The position numbers and the translations under genes were made by a program. A stretch of DNA of 25,990 nt from Pseudomonadota bacterium (GTDB lineage Bacteria > Desulfobacterota > Syntrophobacteria > Syntrophobacterales > Syntrophobacteraceae), in the NCBI GenBank assembly GCA_023416335.1, contig JAEZHY010000252.1, positions 1 to 25,990 on the forward strand, read 5' to 3'. This document shows positions 15,778 through 24,261 of the stretch, one piece after another. Each line of letters begins with the position of its first letter. The first letter of the stretch is position 1. The notes under the pieces were generated by a model that did no database searches, was not told the DNA's origin, and saw only the letters and a program-made list of their open reading frames with translations.

Positions 15778-15789
15778 ATGATTGATCAT
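15778..15789. repeat. Palindromic 12-mer in the qrcA-qrcB gap
   Basis: ATGATTGATCAT is nearly self-complementary and almost identical to ATGATCGATCAT at the qrcC-qrcD junction (18968-18979). The function is unknown; it may be an operon-internal RNA element or chance. Confidence 0.3.
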
Positions 15790-15819
15790 AAATCCGGCAT
15801 TTGATGAGAGGTAGATGGA

Positions 15820-18204
15820 ATGAAATTGGGTCGGAGAGCTTTCTTACAATTTGCTGCAGGAGCAGTGGGTGGAACATTGCTCTCGCCACTGCCATGGCAA
15901 TTGGCCGGCGATTCGGCAAGGTGGTCCCAGAACTGGTCATGGCGGGCTTCTCCCGAGCGAGGGGAGATTACCAACGTCCCGTCCGTCTGTACGATGTGCG
16001 AAGGCGGCTGCGGGATTCAGGCTCGCCTCGTCAACGGACATCGTGCCATTCTGCTTGAAGGGAATGCCGCAAATCCAGTCAACGCGGGCGGAATTTGCGC
16101 TCTTGGTGCTTCAGGGTTGCAGTTTCTTTATGCTCCCTATCGGATCACTCAGCCGATGAAGCAGACCAAGGGTCGCGGCAACATTTCCGGGTTCCAGCCA
16201 ATCTCCTGGGAAGACGCACTGGCCGAACTCGGGAAGAAGATGGCCACGATGCGAAGTGAGGGCAAAGCCCAGGCGGTTGCCTGTCTGACTTCCTCCAGGC
16301 GCAGCAGCATGGATGATCTCTGGCTGCAGTTCCTCACTGCCTTTGGATCCCCCAATTTCTTTAAGATGCCTTCTCAGGCGGACGGGCTCTCCGTGGCCGC
16401 CTTCCTGACCACAGGAAACGGCTTGCCGCTTACTTTCGCCCTCGAAAACGCCGACTATGTTCTGAGTTTCGGATCGAATCTGCTGGAGGACAATTCCGCA
16501 CCGAATCGCGCATACACTGCAATGCGGCTGTGGGGCGGCAGTTCATCCAAGCTTGTGCAGGTTGAGTCCCGTTGCTCGATTACGGCATCCAAGGCGGACC
16601 AATGGATTGCCGTCATTCCGGGTAGTGAAGCCGCACTCGCAATGGGCATCGCACACCTTATGATAGCGGGCGGAAATTACGACTCCGATTTCGTGAAGAA
16701 CAACGTTTTCGGTTTCGAGGACTGGACGGACGCCTCCGGTAAAAAACGCCAGGGCTTCCAGTCTCTGGCCACTTCGCCCGCGTATTCCCCTGAGGAAACG
16801 GCAAAGAAAACGGGACTCGATCCGGTAAAGGTTCGCGAACTCGCCAAAGAATTTGCCGCCGGCAAAAAGGCATTGGCCGTCTGGGGAATCGGCAGGCCCG
16901 ATACGCCGAACAACAGCTACAATCAGCTGGCATTTGTCGCCCTGAACGCGCTCAAAGGCAACTTCAAGACGGGCGGCCTGGTAAATATAGCGTCCGATGC
17001 GCCTCTGGCCGAACTGCCGCAGGTCCAGAAGGATGCAATCGGCGAAAGAGGCCTGCAGCAACAGCGTCTGGACCTGGCAAAGGGCAAGAACTTCCCCGTG
17101 CCGCAGAACGGTCTCTACGGTTTTCTCGACAGCATCGCATCCGGTCCGAAATATCCCGTTGAAATGCTCTTCATCCACGAGGCAAATCCTGCGCACAGTC
17201 TGTCTGAAAACAAGCTGTTCATGACCGCGCTCGAAAAGATCGGGACCGTTGTCTCGATGTCCTCTTTCATGGACGAAACCGCGTTTCAGGCCGACCTCAT
17301 TCTGCCCAACCACACGTCTTTCGAACGGTTTGACGACGTGAAGGGAATTCCCGGCGCTCCTTTTTCATACTACGCCGTATCAGCTCCGGTCCTAAAGCCC
17401 CAGGCAAAGACCAAACACTCCGGCGAAGTGCTCATCGCTCTGGCGGGCAGCATCGGCGGAAACGTTGCCGCGGCCCTGCCCTGGAAGACTTACGAAGACT
17501 ATCTGAAGTTCCGGGTAAACGGAATCGCGGAAGCTCAAAAGGGAGCTGTTGCGGACAAGGGAACCAATCTCTCGAAGCTTGCAGCCGGATCCGTCAGTGC
17601 CAACTTCAAAGACGGAGCGGATCTTTGGAAGAAACTCAAAGCGGGTGCTCCCTGGTACGATGCTCCCGCCGAGATGCCGCTCAAGAGTGCATCCGGAAAA
17701 CTCGAACTGGCTTGCCAGGCCATAGGAGAAAAAGGCGGCGCGGCTGCCGACGATCAGATGTATCTGCCGCACTTCGCCCCTCTGAAACTCTCGGGCAACG
17801 AGAGCGAATTTCCGTATATGCTCGTCAGTTACTCCGCCGGATATCTCAGCAGCGGCTACCTGGCCAATCCGCCGTTCATGAACAAACTGATTCCCGACTA
17901 CGTACTCCGGGAAAACGATGTCTTCGTGGATGTGCATCCGCAGACTGCAAAGGCCCTGAACCTGGCCCAGGGGGATCGGGCATCCCTTTCCACGACCCAG
18001 GGTGAAGGCGCGGTGCGGATCAATGTGACTCAGGCGGCTCGCCCGGGTGTTATTTACCTGCCCAAGGGCCTGGGACACAAGGGATATGACGAGTACATCC
18101 AAAATAAGGGAATAAATGCGAACAGTCTGATGGAAGTCCAGTTGGATCCCGTGAGCGGCATGGGAACCGTCTGGGCAACCCGCGCTCAACTGCGTCGCGT
18201 GTAA
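15820..18204 (+). CDS. qrcB: Qrc complex molybdopterin-oxidoreductase-like subunit QrcB
   Basis: 794 residues; GAGAGG lies 8 nt before the ATG. The N-terminus is a twin-arginine signal (GRRAFLQFAAGAVGGTLL, 4-21), so the folded protein is exported to the periplasm. A [4Fe-4S] site is formed by Cys57, Cys60, Cys64 and Cys93 (VCTMCEGGCGIQ, then GGICALG). The rest is the DMSO-reductase fold, with the C-terminal dinucleotide-binding part ending around RINVTQAARPGVIYLPKG. In the characterised Qrc complex this subunit belongs to the molybdopterin family but carries no molybdenum and is an electron-transfer scaffold. I infer the same here from context. It lies 62 bp after qrcA and 11 bp before qrcC. 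Confidence 0.93.
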   Translation: MKLGRRAFLQFAAGAVGGTLLSPLPWQLAGDSARWSQNWSWRASPERGEITNVPSVCTMCEGGCGIQARLVNGHRAILLEGNAANPVNAGGICALGASGLQFLYAPYRITQPMKQTKGRGNISGFQPISWEDALAELGKKMATMRSEGKAQAVACLTSSRRSSMDDLWLQFLTAFGSPNFFKMPSQADGLSVAAFLTTGNGLPLTFALENADYVLSFGSNLLEDNSAPNRAYTAMRLWGGSSSKLVQVESRCSITASKADQWIAVIPGSEAALAMGIAHLMIAGGNYDSDFVKNNVFGFEDWTDASGKKRQGFQSLATSPAYSPEETAKKTGLDPVKVRELAKEFAAGKKALAVWGIGRPDTPNNSYNQLAFVALNALKGNFKTGGLVNIASDAPLAELPQVQKDAIGERGLQQQRLDLAKGKNFPVPQNGLYGFLDSIASGPKYPVEMLFIHEANPAHSLSENKLFMTALEKIGTVVSMSSFMDETAFQADLILPNHTSFERFDDVKGIPGAPFSYYAVSAPVLKPQAKTKHSGEVLIALAGSIGGNVAAALPWKTYEDYLKFRVNGIAEAQKGAVADKGTNLSKLAAGSVSANFKDGADLWKKLKAGAPWYDAPAEMPLKSASGKLELACQAIGEKGGAAADDQMYLPHFAPLKLSGNESEFPYMLVSYSAGYLSSGYLANPPFMNKLIPDYVLRENDVFVDVHPQTAKALNLAQGDRASLSTTQGEGAVRINVTQAARPGVIYLPKGLGHKGYDEYIQNKGINANSLMEVQLDPVSGMGTVWATRAQLRRV

Positions 18205-18215
18205 GGGGGTAATCT

Positions 18216-18971
18216 GTGAGCGATAAAGGACATGCGCAAAGCGGTGTTCGTTTTGGAATGGCGATCGATCTGGACAAGTGTACCGGCTGCGGAGCCTGCA
18301 GTGTAGCATGCCAGGCCGAAAACAATATTTCTTTCAAGCCGGATGAATCGGACAAGCTCCGTTCCATCACATGGATGGAAATCTTTCCGCTGAACAACGG
18401 GAAGGATTACCCGGACTACCGGCATGCTTTTCTGCCTCGTCCGTGCATGCATTGCGATTCGCCGCATCATTCCCCTTGCACCTTCGTCTGCCCGGTCAAC
18501 GCAACGACCCGCGATGAAGACAACGGGATCGTCACCCACATCTATCCCCGGTGCATCGGCTGCAGGTACTGTATAGTTGCCTGCCCCTACCATGCCAGGG
18601 ATTTCAACTGGTGGGACCCCAAGTGGCCCAACCCGATGGAATCGATGCTGAGCCCCGAGGTGAGCACCAGGATGCGCGGTGTGGTCGAGAAGTGCACATT
18701 CTGCCACCAGAGGCTTCTCAAGGCCCGATCCAAGGCCTACGTGGACGGCACCGATCCTAATAAAGCGTCCTATACGACTGCATGCGCCGATGCCTGCCCC
18801 ACGAAGGCAATAGTCTTCGGCAACCTGCACGATGAAAACTCCGAGGTTGCAAAACTGGCTAAAGATCCTCGCGCATTCCGGGTACTCGAAAAACTGCACA
18901 CGGAGCCCAAGGTCTATTATCTCAGCAAACATGACTGGATAAAGAAACTTGCGGATAATTCCGTAAAATGA
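18216..18971 (+). CDS. qrcC: Qrc complex iron-sulfur subunit QrcC
   Basis: 251 residues from a GTG, with AAGGGGG 6 nt upstream. Four cysteine groups suit four cubane-type clusters: CTGCGACSVAC near the N-terminus, CMHCDSPHHSPCTFVC, CIGCRYCIVAC, and the split pair CTFC ... CADAC, 16 cysteines in all. This is the DmsB/PsrB-type electron wire linking QrcA/QrcB to the membrane subunit. It has no signal peptide of its own and is presumably carried across the membrane with Tat-exported QrcB. The D. vulgaris complex is reported (from memory) to include one [3Fe-4S] cluster; which group would be that one cannot be decided here. Confidence 0.93.
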   Translation: MSDKGHAQSGVRFGMAIDLDKCTGCGACSVACQAENNISFKPDESDKLRSITWMEIFPLNNGKDYPDYRHAFLPRPCMHCDSPHHSPCTFVCPVNATTRDEDNGIVTHIYPRCIGCRYCIVACPYHARDFNWWDPKWPNPMESMLSPEVSTRMRGVVEKCTFCHQRLLKARSKAYVDGTDPNKASYTTACADACPTKAIVFGNLHDENSEVAKLAKDPRAFRVLEKLHTEPKVYYLSKHDWIKKLADNSVK

Positions 18972-18979
18972 TCGATCAT
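18968..18979. repeat. Palindromic 12-mer at the qrcC stop
   Basis: ATGATCGATCAT is a perfect palindrome that includes the qrcC TGA stop. It is a one-base variant of the element before qrcB. Confidence 0.3.
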
Positions 18980-19020
18980 AGTGAGCCGAATTTGGTTTCC
19001 TTGTTTACGAGGGGTTGAGA

Positions 19021-20265
19021 ATGGATAGAGCATTAATTCCAGAAGGGTTGAAGCGCTGCCCGCTTCCGATTTTCGCAGTCTGGGTATTGCTCCTGGTCGG
19101 AGTTATCGGTTGGGGCGTCATGGCTGGAGCAGTGGTGCTCTTTAAAGCCATGAACGTGACCGGTCTGAACGACTACTTCGGCTTCGGGGCATATATTACG
19201 GCCGACCTTGCCATCATCGCGCTCGGCGCCGGAGCGTTCTTCTCCGGATTCCTGTATTACGGGCTTTCACGCTTCATTCCCGCGCTGAAAGAACTCGGGA
19301 AGATTATCAATCTCGCCGTCGTCGTCGGGTTCGTTTGCTACACCGGCGCTCTCGCGGTGCTCCTGCTCGAAATCGGGCAACCGCTGCGGGGCTGGTTCGG
19401 CTATTGGCATGCCAACGTACACTCGATGCTGACGGAAGTTATCTTCTGCATCACATGTTATGCCATCGTTCTCGTCATCGAGTACGTTCCTTTAGTCCTG
19501 GAAAACCGAAAACTCAACGAAGTAAAGCCTCTCAGAGTCTTCGGGCACAGCCTGCATGACGTCATGGCGATCTTCGCCCTCACGGGTACTTTTCTGAGCT
19601 TCTTCCACCAGGGCTCCCTTGGCGGCGTCGCCGGCGTGCTTTTTGCCCGGCCTTTCGCTTACAGGACCGGTCTTTTCATCTGGCCGTGGACCTTCTTCCT
19701 TTTCATTCTCTCGGCCATTGCATCGGGCCCGGGCTTTACGGCACTCATCTGCAGAAGCATCGAGAAAGTCTCCCGGAAACGGCTCGTCGACCGCAGTGTT
19801 TACGAGTTGATCGGCAAGATCTCGGGAATCCTTCTTAGCGTCTACATCGTTCTGAAGATCGCAGATACTGCTTACTGGGCTTTCGGAATGGCTCCGCAGT
19901 TCGGGCTGAGTCTTGGGGATTTCTACTGGGGTCCGTACGGCATATGGCTTCTGGTAGCTGAAATCGGGATCTGCGGCGTTCTTCCGGCACTTATTCTTCT
20001 CTCTCCTGCCGGCAGAAAGAGCAACTTCCTCCTGTTTGGCGCTTTCCTGCTCAACTGCATCGGCGTATCCCTGAACCGCTTTGTAATGACCATCCAGGCA
20101 ATCGCAGCCCCGGTTATGCCGTTCGACAGCTGGAAGGTTTACACTCCGACGGTCTACGAATGGGCACCCATTTTTGCCATGCTTGCCTATGTCGTTTTGA
20201 TCATTTCGCTCTCTTACAGGTACCTGCCCATGTTCCCGCGCGAAAAGGAACTGAACAGGGCCTGA
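19021..20265 (+). CDS. qrcD: Qrc complex membrane subunit QrcD (NrfD family)
   Basis: 414 residues from the ATG at 19021, with GAGGGG 6 nt upstream; a TTG two codons earlier is less likely. About ten membrane segments are visible, as in NrfD/PsrC proteins. The motif region LLLEIGQPLRGWFGYWHANVHSMLTEV (about 114-140) and TFLSFFHQGSLGG (190-202) are typical of the quinone-site half. QrcD reduces menaquinone with electrons arriving through QrcA, QrcB and QrcC. In D. vulgaris the reaction is reported to be coupled to charge transfer. In a syntrophic organism the complex may also handle electrons from formate or hydrogen cycling. It is the last gene of the operon, followed after about 30 bp by a strong terminator. 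Confidence 0.93.
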   Translation: MDRALIPEGLKRCPLPIFAVWVLLLVGVIGWGVMAGAVVLFKAMNVTGLNDYFGFGAYITADLAIIALGAGAFFSGFLYYGLSRFIPALKELGKIINLAVVVGFVCYTGALAVLLLEIGQPLRGWFGYWHANVHSMLTEVIFCITCYAIVLVIEYVPLVLENRKLNEVKPLRVFGHSLHDVMAIFALTGTFLSFFHQGSLGGVAGVLFARPFAYRTGLFIWPWTFFLFILSAIASGPGFTALICRSIEKVSRKRLVDRSVYELIGKISGILLSVYIVLKIADTAYWAFGMAPQFGLSLGDFYWGPYGIWLLVAEIGICGVLPALILLSPAGRKSNFLLFGAFLLNCIGVSLNRFVMTIQAIAAPVMPFDSWKVYTPTVYEWAPIFAMLAYVVLIISLSYRYLPMFPREKELNRA

Positions 20266-20294
20266 TAACAGACAACACAAGGCTTCGGATAATA

Positions 20295-20332
20295 GAGCCC
20301 CAAAGGGTCTTTTGTGCCCTGCGGGGCTTTTT
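20295..20332 (+). terminator. Intrinsic terminator of qrcABCD
   Basis: AGCCCC (20296-20301) pairs with GGGGCT (20323-20328), and an inner GGG/CCC extends the stem around a T-rich loop. TTTT follows directly. It lies 30 bp past the qrcD stop and isolates the operon from the two membrane genes downstream. Confidence 0.85.
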
Positions 20333-20471
20333 CATATGGTCTTGCAGAACCCTGCACCGGTCTTTTTGTTTGACTCCCTCCACCGCGGAATGTTAGCCTT
20401 CTCAAACACGTGCCGGCGAGGTGCCGGTCTTCTTATATGATCCAATAGCACAGGTATATCGGGATATAGTA

Positions 20472-21278
20472 ATGGCTCAAAGCTTGCGTCTATCGGAACT
20501 TTTCGAGAGCAGAAAATATACGCGAATCGTTCTGGCTGCCGGCGTTATCACGCTCCTCGTTCTTGAACTTGCAATTTACTTCGCCGTCTCCAGCCAATCC
20601 GGATTTAAATCGCGCGTCGTCATTCTGGATTCAAGCGGCTCGAAACTCTATGAAAGCGCCGGAACGGCACTGACTTCCTACGAGAAGATGGTTTTCGAGA
20701 ACAACTTCGGTCCGCTCCGCAACTACAATACACATGTGGAAACGGAATCGATGCCTTTTCCGTACCGCACCTGGATACTTCTTGCAATCGGCGTCCCCAT
20801 GGGGCTCATCCTGCTCCTCTTTTTCCTCGTCCAGGTCTGGATGATTCTCCTGAACGGCAACCGCAGCGAGGAACTGCCTTCGGCACAGGCGTCAGCGAAG
20901 AGCCGTACCGACACCTTCATGAGGATTTCACAGGACATCTCCGTCCTGCATGTCGGATTCTTAATCGTTCTCGTGATGCTTATTTTCTGGTTGATACCCT
21001 CTTTATTGGGGGACGTTGCAAAATCCTGTTTCGATGCGGTCAGAGCGTATCCGTTCTTTTTTCTCGGGCTGACCGTTTTTTCAGGGGGGCTGTTGGTTTG
21101 GGTGATCTATTTGCGCTATAGGCTTTCGAAGCAGATGCTCACCAACCAGTTCGAAATCGAGAAATACAGGATTCAGACCGAATTGCTCGCTCATAACCCC
21201 GATCCCCATCTGCTTACCGCCCCCGGGGCAGAAGGCGAGGAATCCCGGTCACAACTTATGGATATGAGGAAATCTTGA
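20472..21278 (+). CDS. Four-pass membrane protein, function unknown
   Basis: 268 residues from the ATG at 20472 (GGGA 7 nt upstream); a GTG at 20421 would add 17 residues but has no ribosome site. Hydrophobic segments lie at about 19-39, 101-125, 161-180 and 194-215. Between the first two is a roughly 60-residue domain, probably periplasmic (SRVVILDSSGSKLYESAGTALTSYEKMVFENNFGPL). The C-terminal 50 residues are charged, possibly helical and cytoplasmic. I do not recognise a family. It is separated from qrcD by a terminator but lies 3 bp before the next membrane protein, so those two probably work together. Several SSG/YES-like features recall a sensor input, but no kinase or cyclase domain is present. 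Confidence 0.75.
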   Translation: MAQSLRLSELFESRKYTRIVLAAGVITLLVLELAIYFAVSSQSGFKSRVVILDSSGSKLYESAGTALTSYEKMVFENNFGPLRNYNTHVETESMPFPYRTWILLAIGVPMGLILLLFFLVQVWMILLNGNRSEELPSAQASAKSRTDTFMRISQDISVLHVGFLIVLVMLIFWLIPSLLGDVAKSCFDAVRAYPFFFLGLTVFSGGLLVWVIYLRYRLSKQMLTNQFEIEKYRIQTELLAHNPDPHLLTAPGAEGEESRSQLMDMRKS

Positions 21279-21281
21279 GAT

Positions 21282-21752
21282 ATGTGGTTCAATCGACTGT
21301 TCAAAAAAGGAAAAGATCCGGCGGAGCAACAGCCGAGCGGCGAGAAGCGTGACTCGATAAACCAGGGTATCGGTTATCTTTACGGGATAATCGGAGCCCA
21401 GATTGTCTTTGTCTTTGGACTCCTTGCGGCAATCATGTTTATCGGAAAAGTCATATCCACTCCGGGCTGGGTCTTTCTTTTCATTTTCGTGCTTTTCGGG
21501 GCCAGCCTGGTCTACATTTACCGGAAAGCAAAACGCCAGTTCCGGAAACTGCGGGAGTCTTTCAGCCGGTCGGATATGTCCAACAAGAATTATGAAATCA
21601 GCATTATGGGGGGGATGCTCACCATGAGGATCGAGCAGAACCCGAATTCGCCCAAGCTCCTGGAGGCACCCCCGTCACAATCCTCCGAATCGGTTATAGA
21701 TGCCGAAACGATAGAGTCGGCTGCGGATCACAAACAGGCTCATTTGTCCTGA
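21282..21752 (+). CDS. Two-pass membrane protein, function unknown
   Basis: 156 residues starting 3 bp after the previous gene; GAGG lies 12 nt upstream. A basic N-terminus (MWFNRLFKKGK) precedes two membrane segments (about 35-57 and 63-81), then a strongly basic stretch (YRKAKRQFRKLRESFSR). The conserved-looking NYEISIMGGMLTMRIEQNPN follows, with a low-complexity tail. Both ends should be cytoplasmic. The last 59 bp overlap the end of convergent nadB; that part encodes the acidic tail (SSESVIDAETIESAADHKQAHLS). No family was recognised. It is probably cotranslated with the four-pass protein upstream. Confidence 0.75.
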   Translation: MWFNRLFKKGKDPAEQQPSGEKRDSINQGIGYLYGIIGAQIVFVFGLLAAIMFIGKVISTPGWVFLFIFVLFGASLVYIYRKAKRQFRKLRESFSRSDMSNKNYEISIMGGMLTMRIEQNPNSPKLLEAPPSQSSESVIDAETIESAADHKQAHLS

Positions 21753-23403
21753 AAGGAATCGACGAGAAGAAATCTTCGGCAGGATTCTTTTGGACTATCG
21801 TGTCTTTGAGGCATGAGTCGTCCTTTTGCGAATGGTCCACATTGAAATGCAGCCCCCTGCTCTCTTTCCTCTGCACGGCACACCGAATAATCAACTCGGC
21901 GACAAGCGCAAGTCCCTGAAGTTCCACCAGGTCGCTGTTGATCGGTATTTTCGGCATGTGTTCCTTTATTTCCATGCGTATCTGAACGATGTGGTTCAAC
22001 GCAAGCGCCAGGCGCTTGTCCGTCCGCACTATTCCGACATAATTCCACATAAGCCGCCGGATAAAATCCCAGTTATGCGTGATCAGAACCATTTCGTTAT
22101 TGCCGGAACGCTGGTTCGACAGGTTGATGGAGCAGTCCGGCACTTCCGGCAGCATGCGGTTGCGCCAGGCTTCGATGTTGGTTGCGCACTCGTTTGCGGC
22201 CTGATGTCCAAAAACCATCGCTTCGAGCAGAGAATTGCTTGCGAGCCGATTTGCCCCGTGTAGTCCCGTGCATGCACATTCCCCGAGCGCGTAAAGATTC
22301 TGGATCGTAGTGCGCCCTGAAGGGTTGGTGACTACCCCGCCGCACATGTAGTGCGCCGCCGGCACCACCGGAATGGGATCCTTCGTGATGTCGATCCCGA
22401 GCGAGAGGCATTTCTGATAGATGTTCGGGAAGCGTTCTTTGATGAAATCCGAATCCTTGTGGCTGATATCCAGAAATACGCAGTCGTCGCCTGTATTTTT
22501 CATTTCCGTGTCGATTGCGCGCGCGACGATATCCCTGAAGGCAAGGTCCTTCAATGGATGATACTTTTCCATGAAAGCACGTCCGTGCTTATCGACAAGC
22601 CTTCCGCCTTCGCCGCGAACGGCTTCGGATATCAGGAAATTCTTGGCCACGGGATGATACAAGCAGGTCGGATGGAATTGAACCATTTCCAGGTTCGCAA
22701 GCTTTGCACCTGCACGGTAGGCTATTGCAAGCCCATCCCCCGTGGCGACGTCGGGATTGCTGGTGTAGAGGTACACTTTCCCGGCGCCTCCGGTGCAGAG
22801 CAGCACGGCGTTGGCCACAAAAGTGTGGATCCGGTCGCCTGCTATGTCGAGGACATACGCTCCCCTGCACACGTCCTGCTGGTATAGATCAAATGAGCCA
22901 GTTTTCAGAGAATGGTGCTGAATTATAAGATCCAGCACCATGTGATTTTCGAAGATCGCGATGTTGGGGTTTTCCTCGACGGCGGCCATCAGCACTCTTT
23001 CAACCGCCTGCCCGGTCATATCGTGCGCGTGCAGAATGCGGTTACGGCTGTGTCCGCCTTCTCTCCCGAGGTCGAAGAGGCCGGCATCGTCATTTCTTCG
23101 ATTGAACGGGACCCCGAGTTCGATAAGATCGTTAATTCGTTCCGGACCGGTCCTAACCACCATTTCCACGATTTCTGGATGGCAAAGCCCGTCGCCCGCC
23201 TTGAAGGTGTCCTCGATGTGGAGCTGGAACGAATCGTCTCCACTGAACACGGAGGCTATTCCGCCCTGAGCGTAGTTCGTGCTGGTTTCAAGTTTGTCTT
23301 TTTTTGTTACAATTGCGACGGATCCGTTGCGGGCAGCCTTCAGAGCAAAGGTCAGCCCGGCAATCCCACTGCCGACGACGAGATAATCGAATTGATTTTT
23401 CAT
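21694..23403 (-). CDS. nadB: L-aspartate oxidase
   Basis: 569 residues; GGGA lies about 8 nt before the ATG. NadB oxidises L-aspartate to iminoaspartate, the first step of de novo NAD synthesis; in anaerobes fumarate can be the acceptor. The FAD-binding start is YLVVGSGIAGLTFAL (7-21). Typical NadB/succinate-dehydrogenase-flavoprotein blocks follow: NYAQGGIASVF, HSRNRILHAHDMTG, GGAGKVYLYTSNPDVATGDG, MVQFHPTCLY, RGEGGRLVDKHGRAF and VPAAHYMCGGVVTNPSGRT ... GECACTGLHGANRLASNSLLE. Gene context (no SdhB/C) favours NadB over a fumarate reductase. After the usual end (RGLHFNVDH) about 35 residues extend further and overlap the convergent membrane gene. nadA and nadC are not in the window. Confidence 0.93.
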   Translation of the reverse strand: MKNQFDYLVVGSGIAGLTFALKAARNGSVAIVTKKDKLETSTNYAQGGIASVFSGDDSFQLHIEDTFKAGDGLCHPEIVEMVVRTGPERINDLIELGVPFNRRNDDAGLFDLGREGGHSRNRILHAHDMTGQAVERVLMAAVEENPNIAIFENHMVLDLIIQHHSLKTGSFDLYQQDVCRGAYVLDIAGDRIHTFVANAVLLCTGGAGKVYLYTSNPDVATGDGLAIAYRAGAKLANLEMVQFHPTCLYHPVAKNFLISEAVRGEGGRLVDKHGRAFMEKYHPLKDLAFRDIVARAIDTEMKNTGDDCVFLDISHKDSDFIKERFPNIYQKCLSLGIDITKDPIPVVPAAHYMCGGVVTNPSGRTTIQNLYALGECACTGLHGANRLASNSLLEAMVFGHQAANECATNIEAWRNRMLPEVPDCSINLSNQRSGNNEMVLITHNWDFIRRLMWNYVGIVRTDKRLALALNHIVQIRMEIKEHMPKIPINSDLVELQGLALVAELIIRCAVQRKESRGLHFNVDHSQKDDSCLKDTIVQKNPAEDFFSSIPFRTNEPVCDPQPTLSFRHL

Positions 23404-23577
23404 TCTCTGTTCCCATATAAAAGAAGCCGGAACAATACGTTACCCAACCAGGGTTTATTGATCCGGCGCCTGGAATTAGTTACTTTCCTAACAGGCTGTA
23501 ATCTATTCCATAACTCAACCCAAGTAAAGTTTTCAATGATTGCTCCGCGCAAAAAACGGGCAACGGCGGCAAATTAG

Positions 23578-24261
23578 ATGGAAAATACAGGCAGCGGCGA
23601 CCAAAAGGTTTTCTTTTCGAAAACGGCCAATCTCAAGGTATTGGCTCTCGATTGTGACGGCGTCCTCTTCGACTCGCGTGAGGCGAACATCCAGTTCTAT
23701 AGCCATATCATGGCCCGTGTCGGCCGCCCTCCCGTGCGTCCCGACCAACACGAATACATCCATATGTATCCCGTTCGGCAGTCCCTGGCTTATCTGCTGG
23801 GCAGCGACGGAGAGGAATTCTGTCGTGCTTACGAATATTTCAAAACGATCGACTTCGGGCCTTTCAACAATTACCTCCAGCGCGAACCCGGCCTGGTACC
23901 TTTCCTCGAAGAGGCTCAAAAGCACTTCCGTACAGCTCTTGCGACCAACCGCACCTCATCCACCCTGGAACTGCTGCGGCAATATGAGTTGCGCGGATAT
24001 TTCGACCTCGTAGTCTGCGCTTCGGATGTTGACAATCCCAAGCCGCATCCCGATATCATGAACCGTATACTGGAATATTTCGGGGTCCCGCCGAGAGAAG
24101 TGCTCTACGTTGGCGATTCAAAAGTGGATGAAATCGTTGCGTCGGCCACCGGGGTCCTTTTCGCCGCATACAAGAATCCTGCGCTTGCAGCAGACATCCA
24201 CATATCCCATTTTGAGGAACTCTACCCGCTGTTCCAGAACGGTCCGCAGGCCTGTGACTGA
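23578..24261 (+). CDS. HAD-superfamily hydrolase, phosphoglycolate-phosphatase-like
   Basis: 227 residues, cytoplasmic. HAD motifs are all present: nucleophile Asp25 and Asp27 in VLALDCDGVLFDS, Thr123 in ALATNRT, Lys155 in NPKPHPDIM, and Asp180/Asp184 in YVGDSKVDEI. The inserted helical cap (about 36-105) places it with the beta-phosphoglucomutase/phosphoglycolate phosphatase subgroup. Such enzymes remove phosphate from 2-phosphoglycolate or related small metabolites; the exact substrate is not predictable. The ribosome site is weak. The next gene starts inside its last codons, so the two are coupled. It is divergent from nadB. Confidence 0.88.
   Translation: MENTGSGDQKVFFSKTANLKVLALDCDGVLFDSREANIQFYSHIMARVGRPPVRPDQHEYIHMYPVRQSLAYLLGSDGEEFCRAYEYFKTIDFGPFNNYLQREPGLVPFLEEAQKHFRTALATNRTSSTLELLRQYELRGYFDLVVCASDVDNPKPHPDIMNRILEYFGVPPREVLYVGDSKVDEIVASATGVLFAAYKNPALAADIHISHFEELYPLFQNGPQACD

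Noticed and set aside
17392..18309. 305-codon minus-strand open frame across the qrcB-qrcC junction
   Set aside because: It is antisense to two well-identified Qrc genes and has no recognisable feature.
21694..23403. Flavoprotein as a fumarate reductase or succinate dehydrogenase subunit
   Set aside because: No iron-sulfur or membrane anchor subunit lies beside it, and the C-terminal half follows NadB (LHGANRLASNSLLEA and the aspartate oxidase C-terminal helical region).
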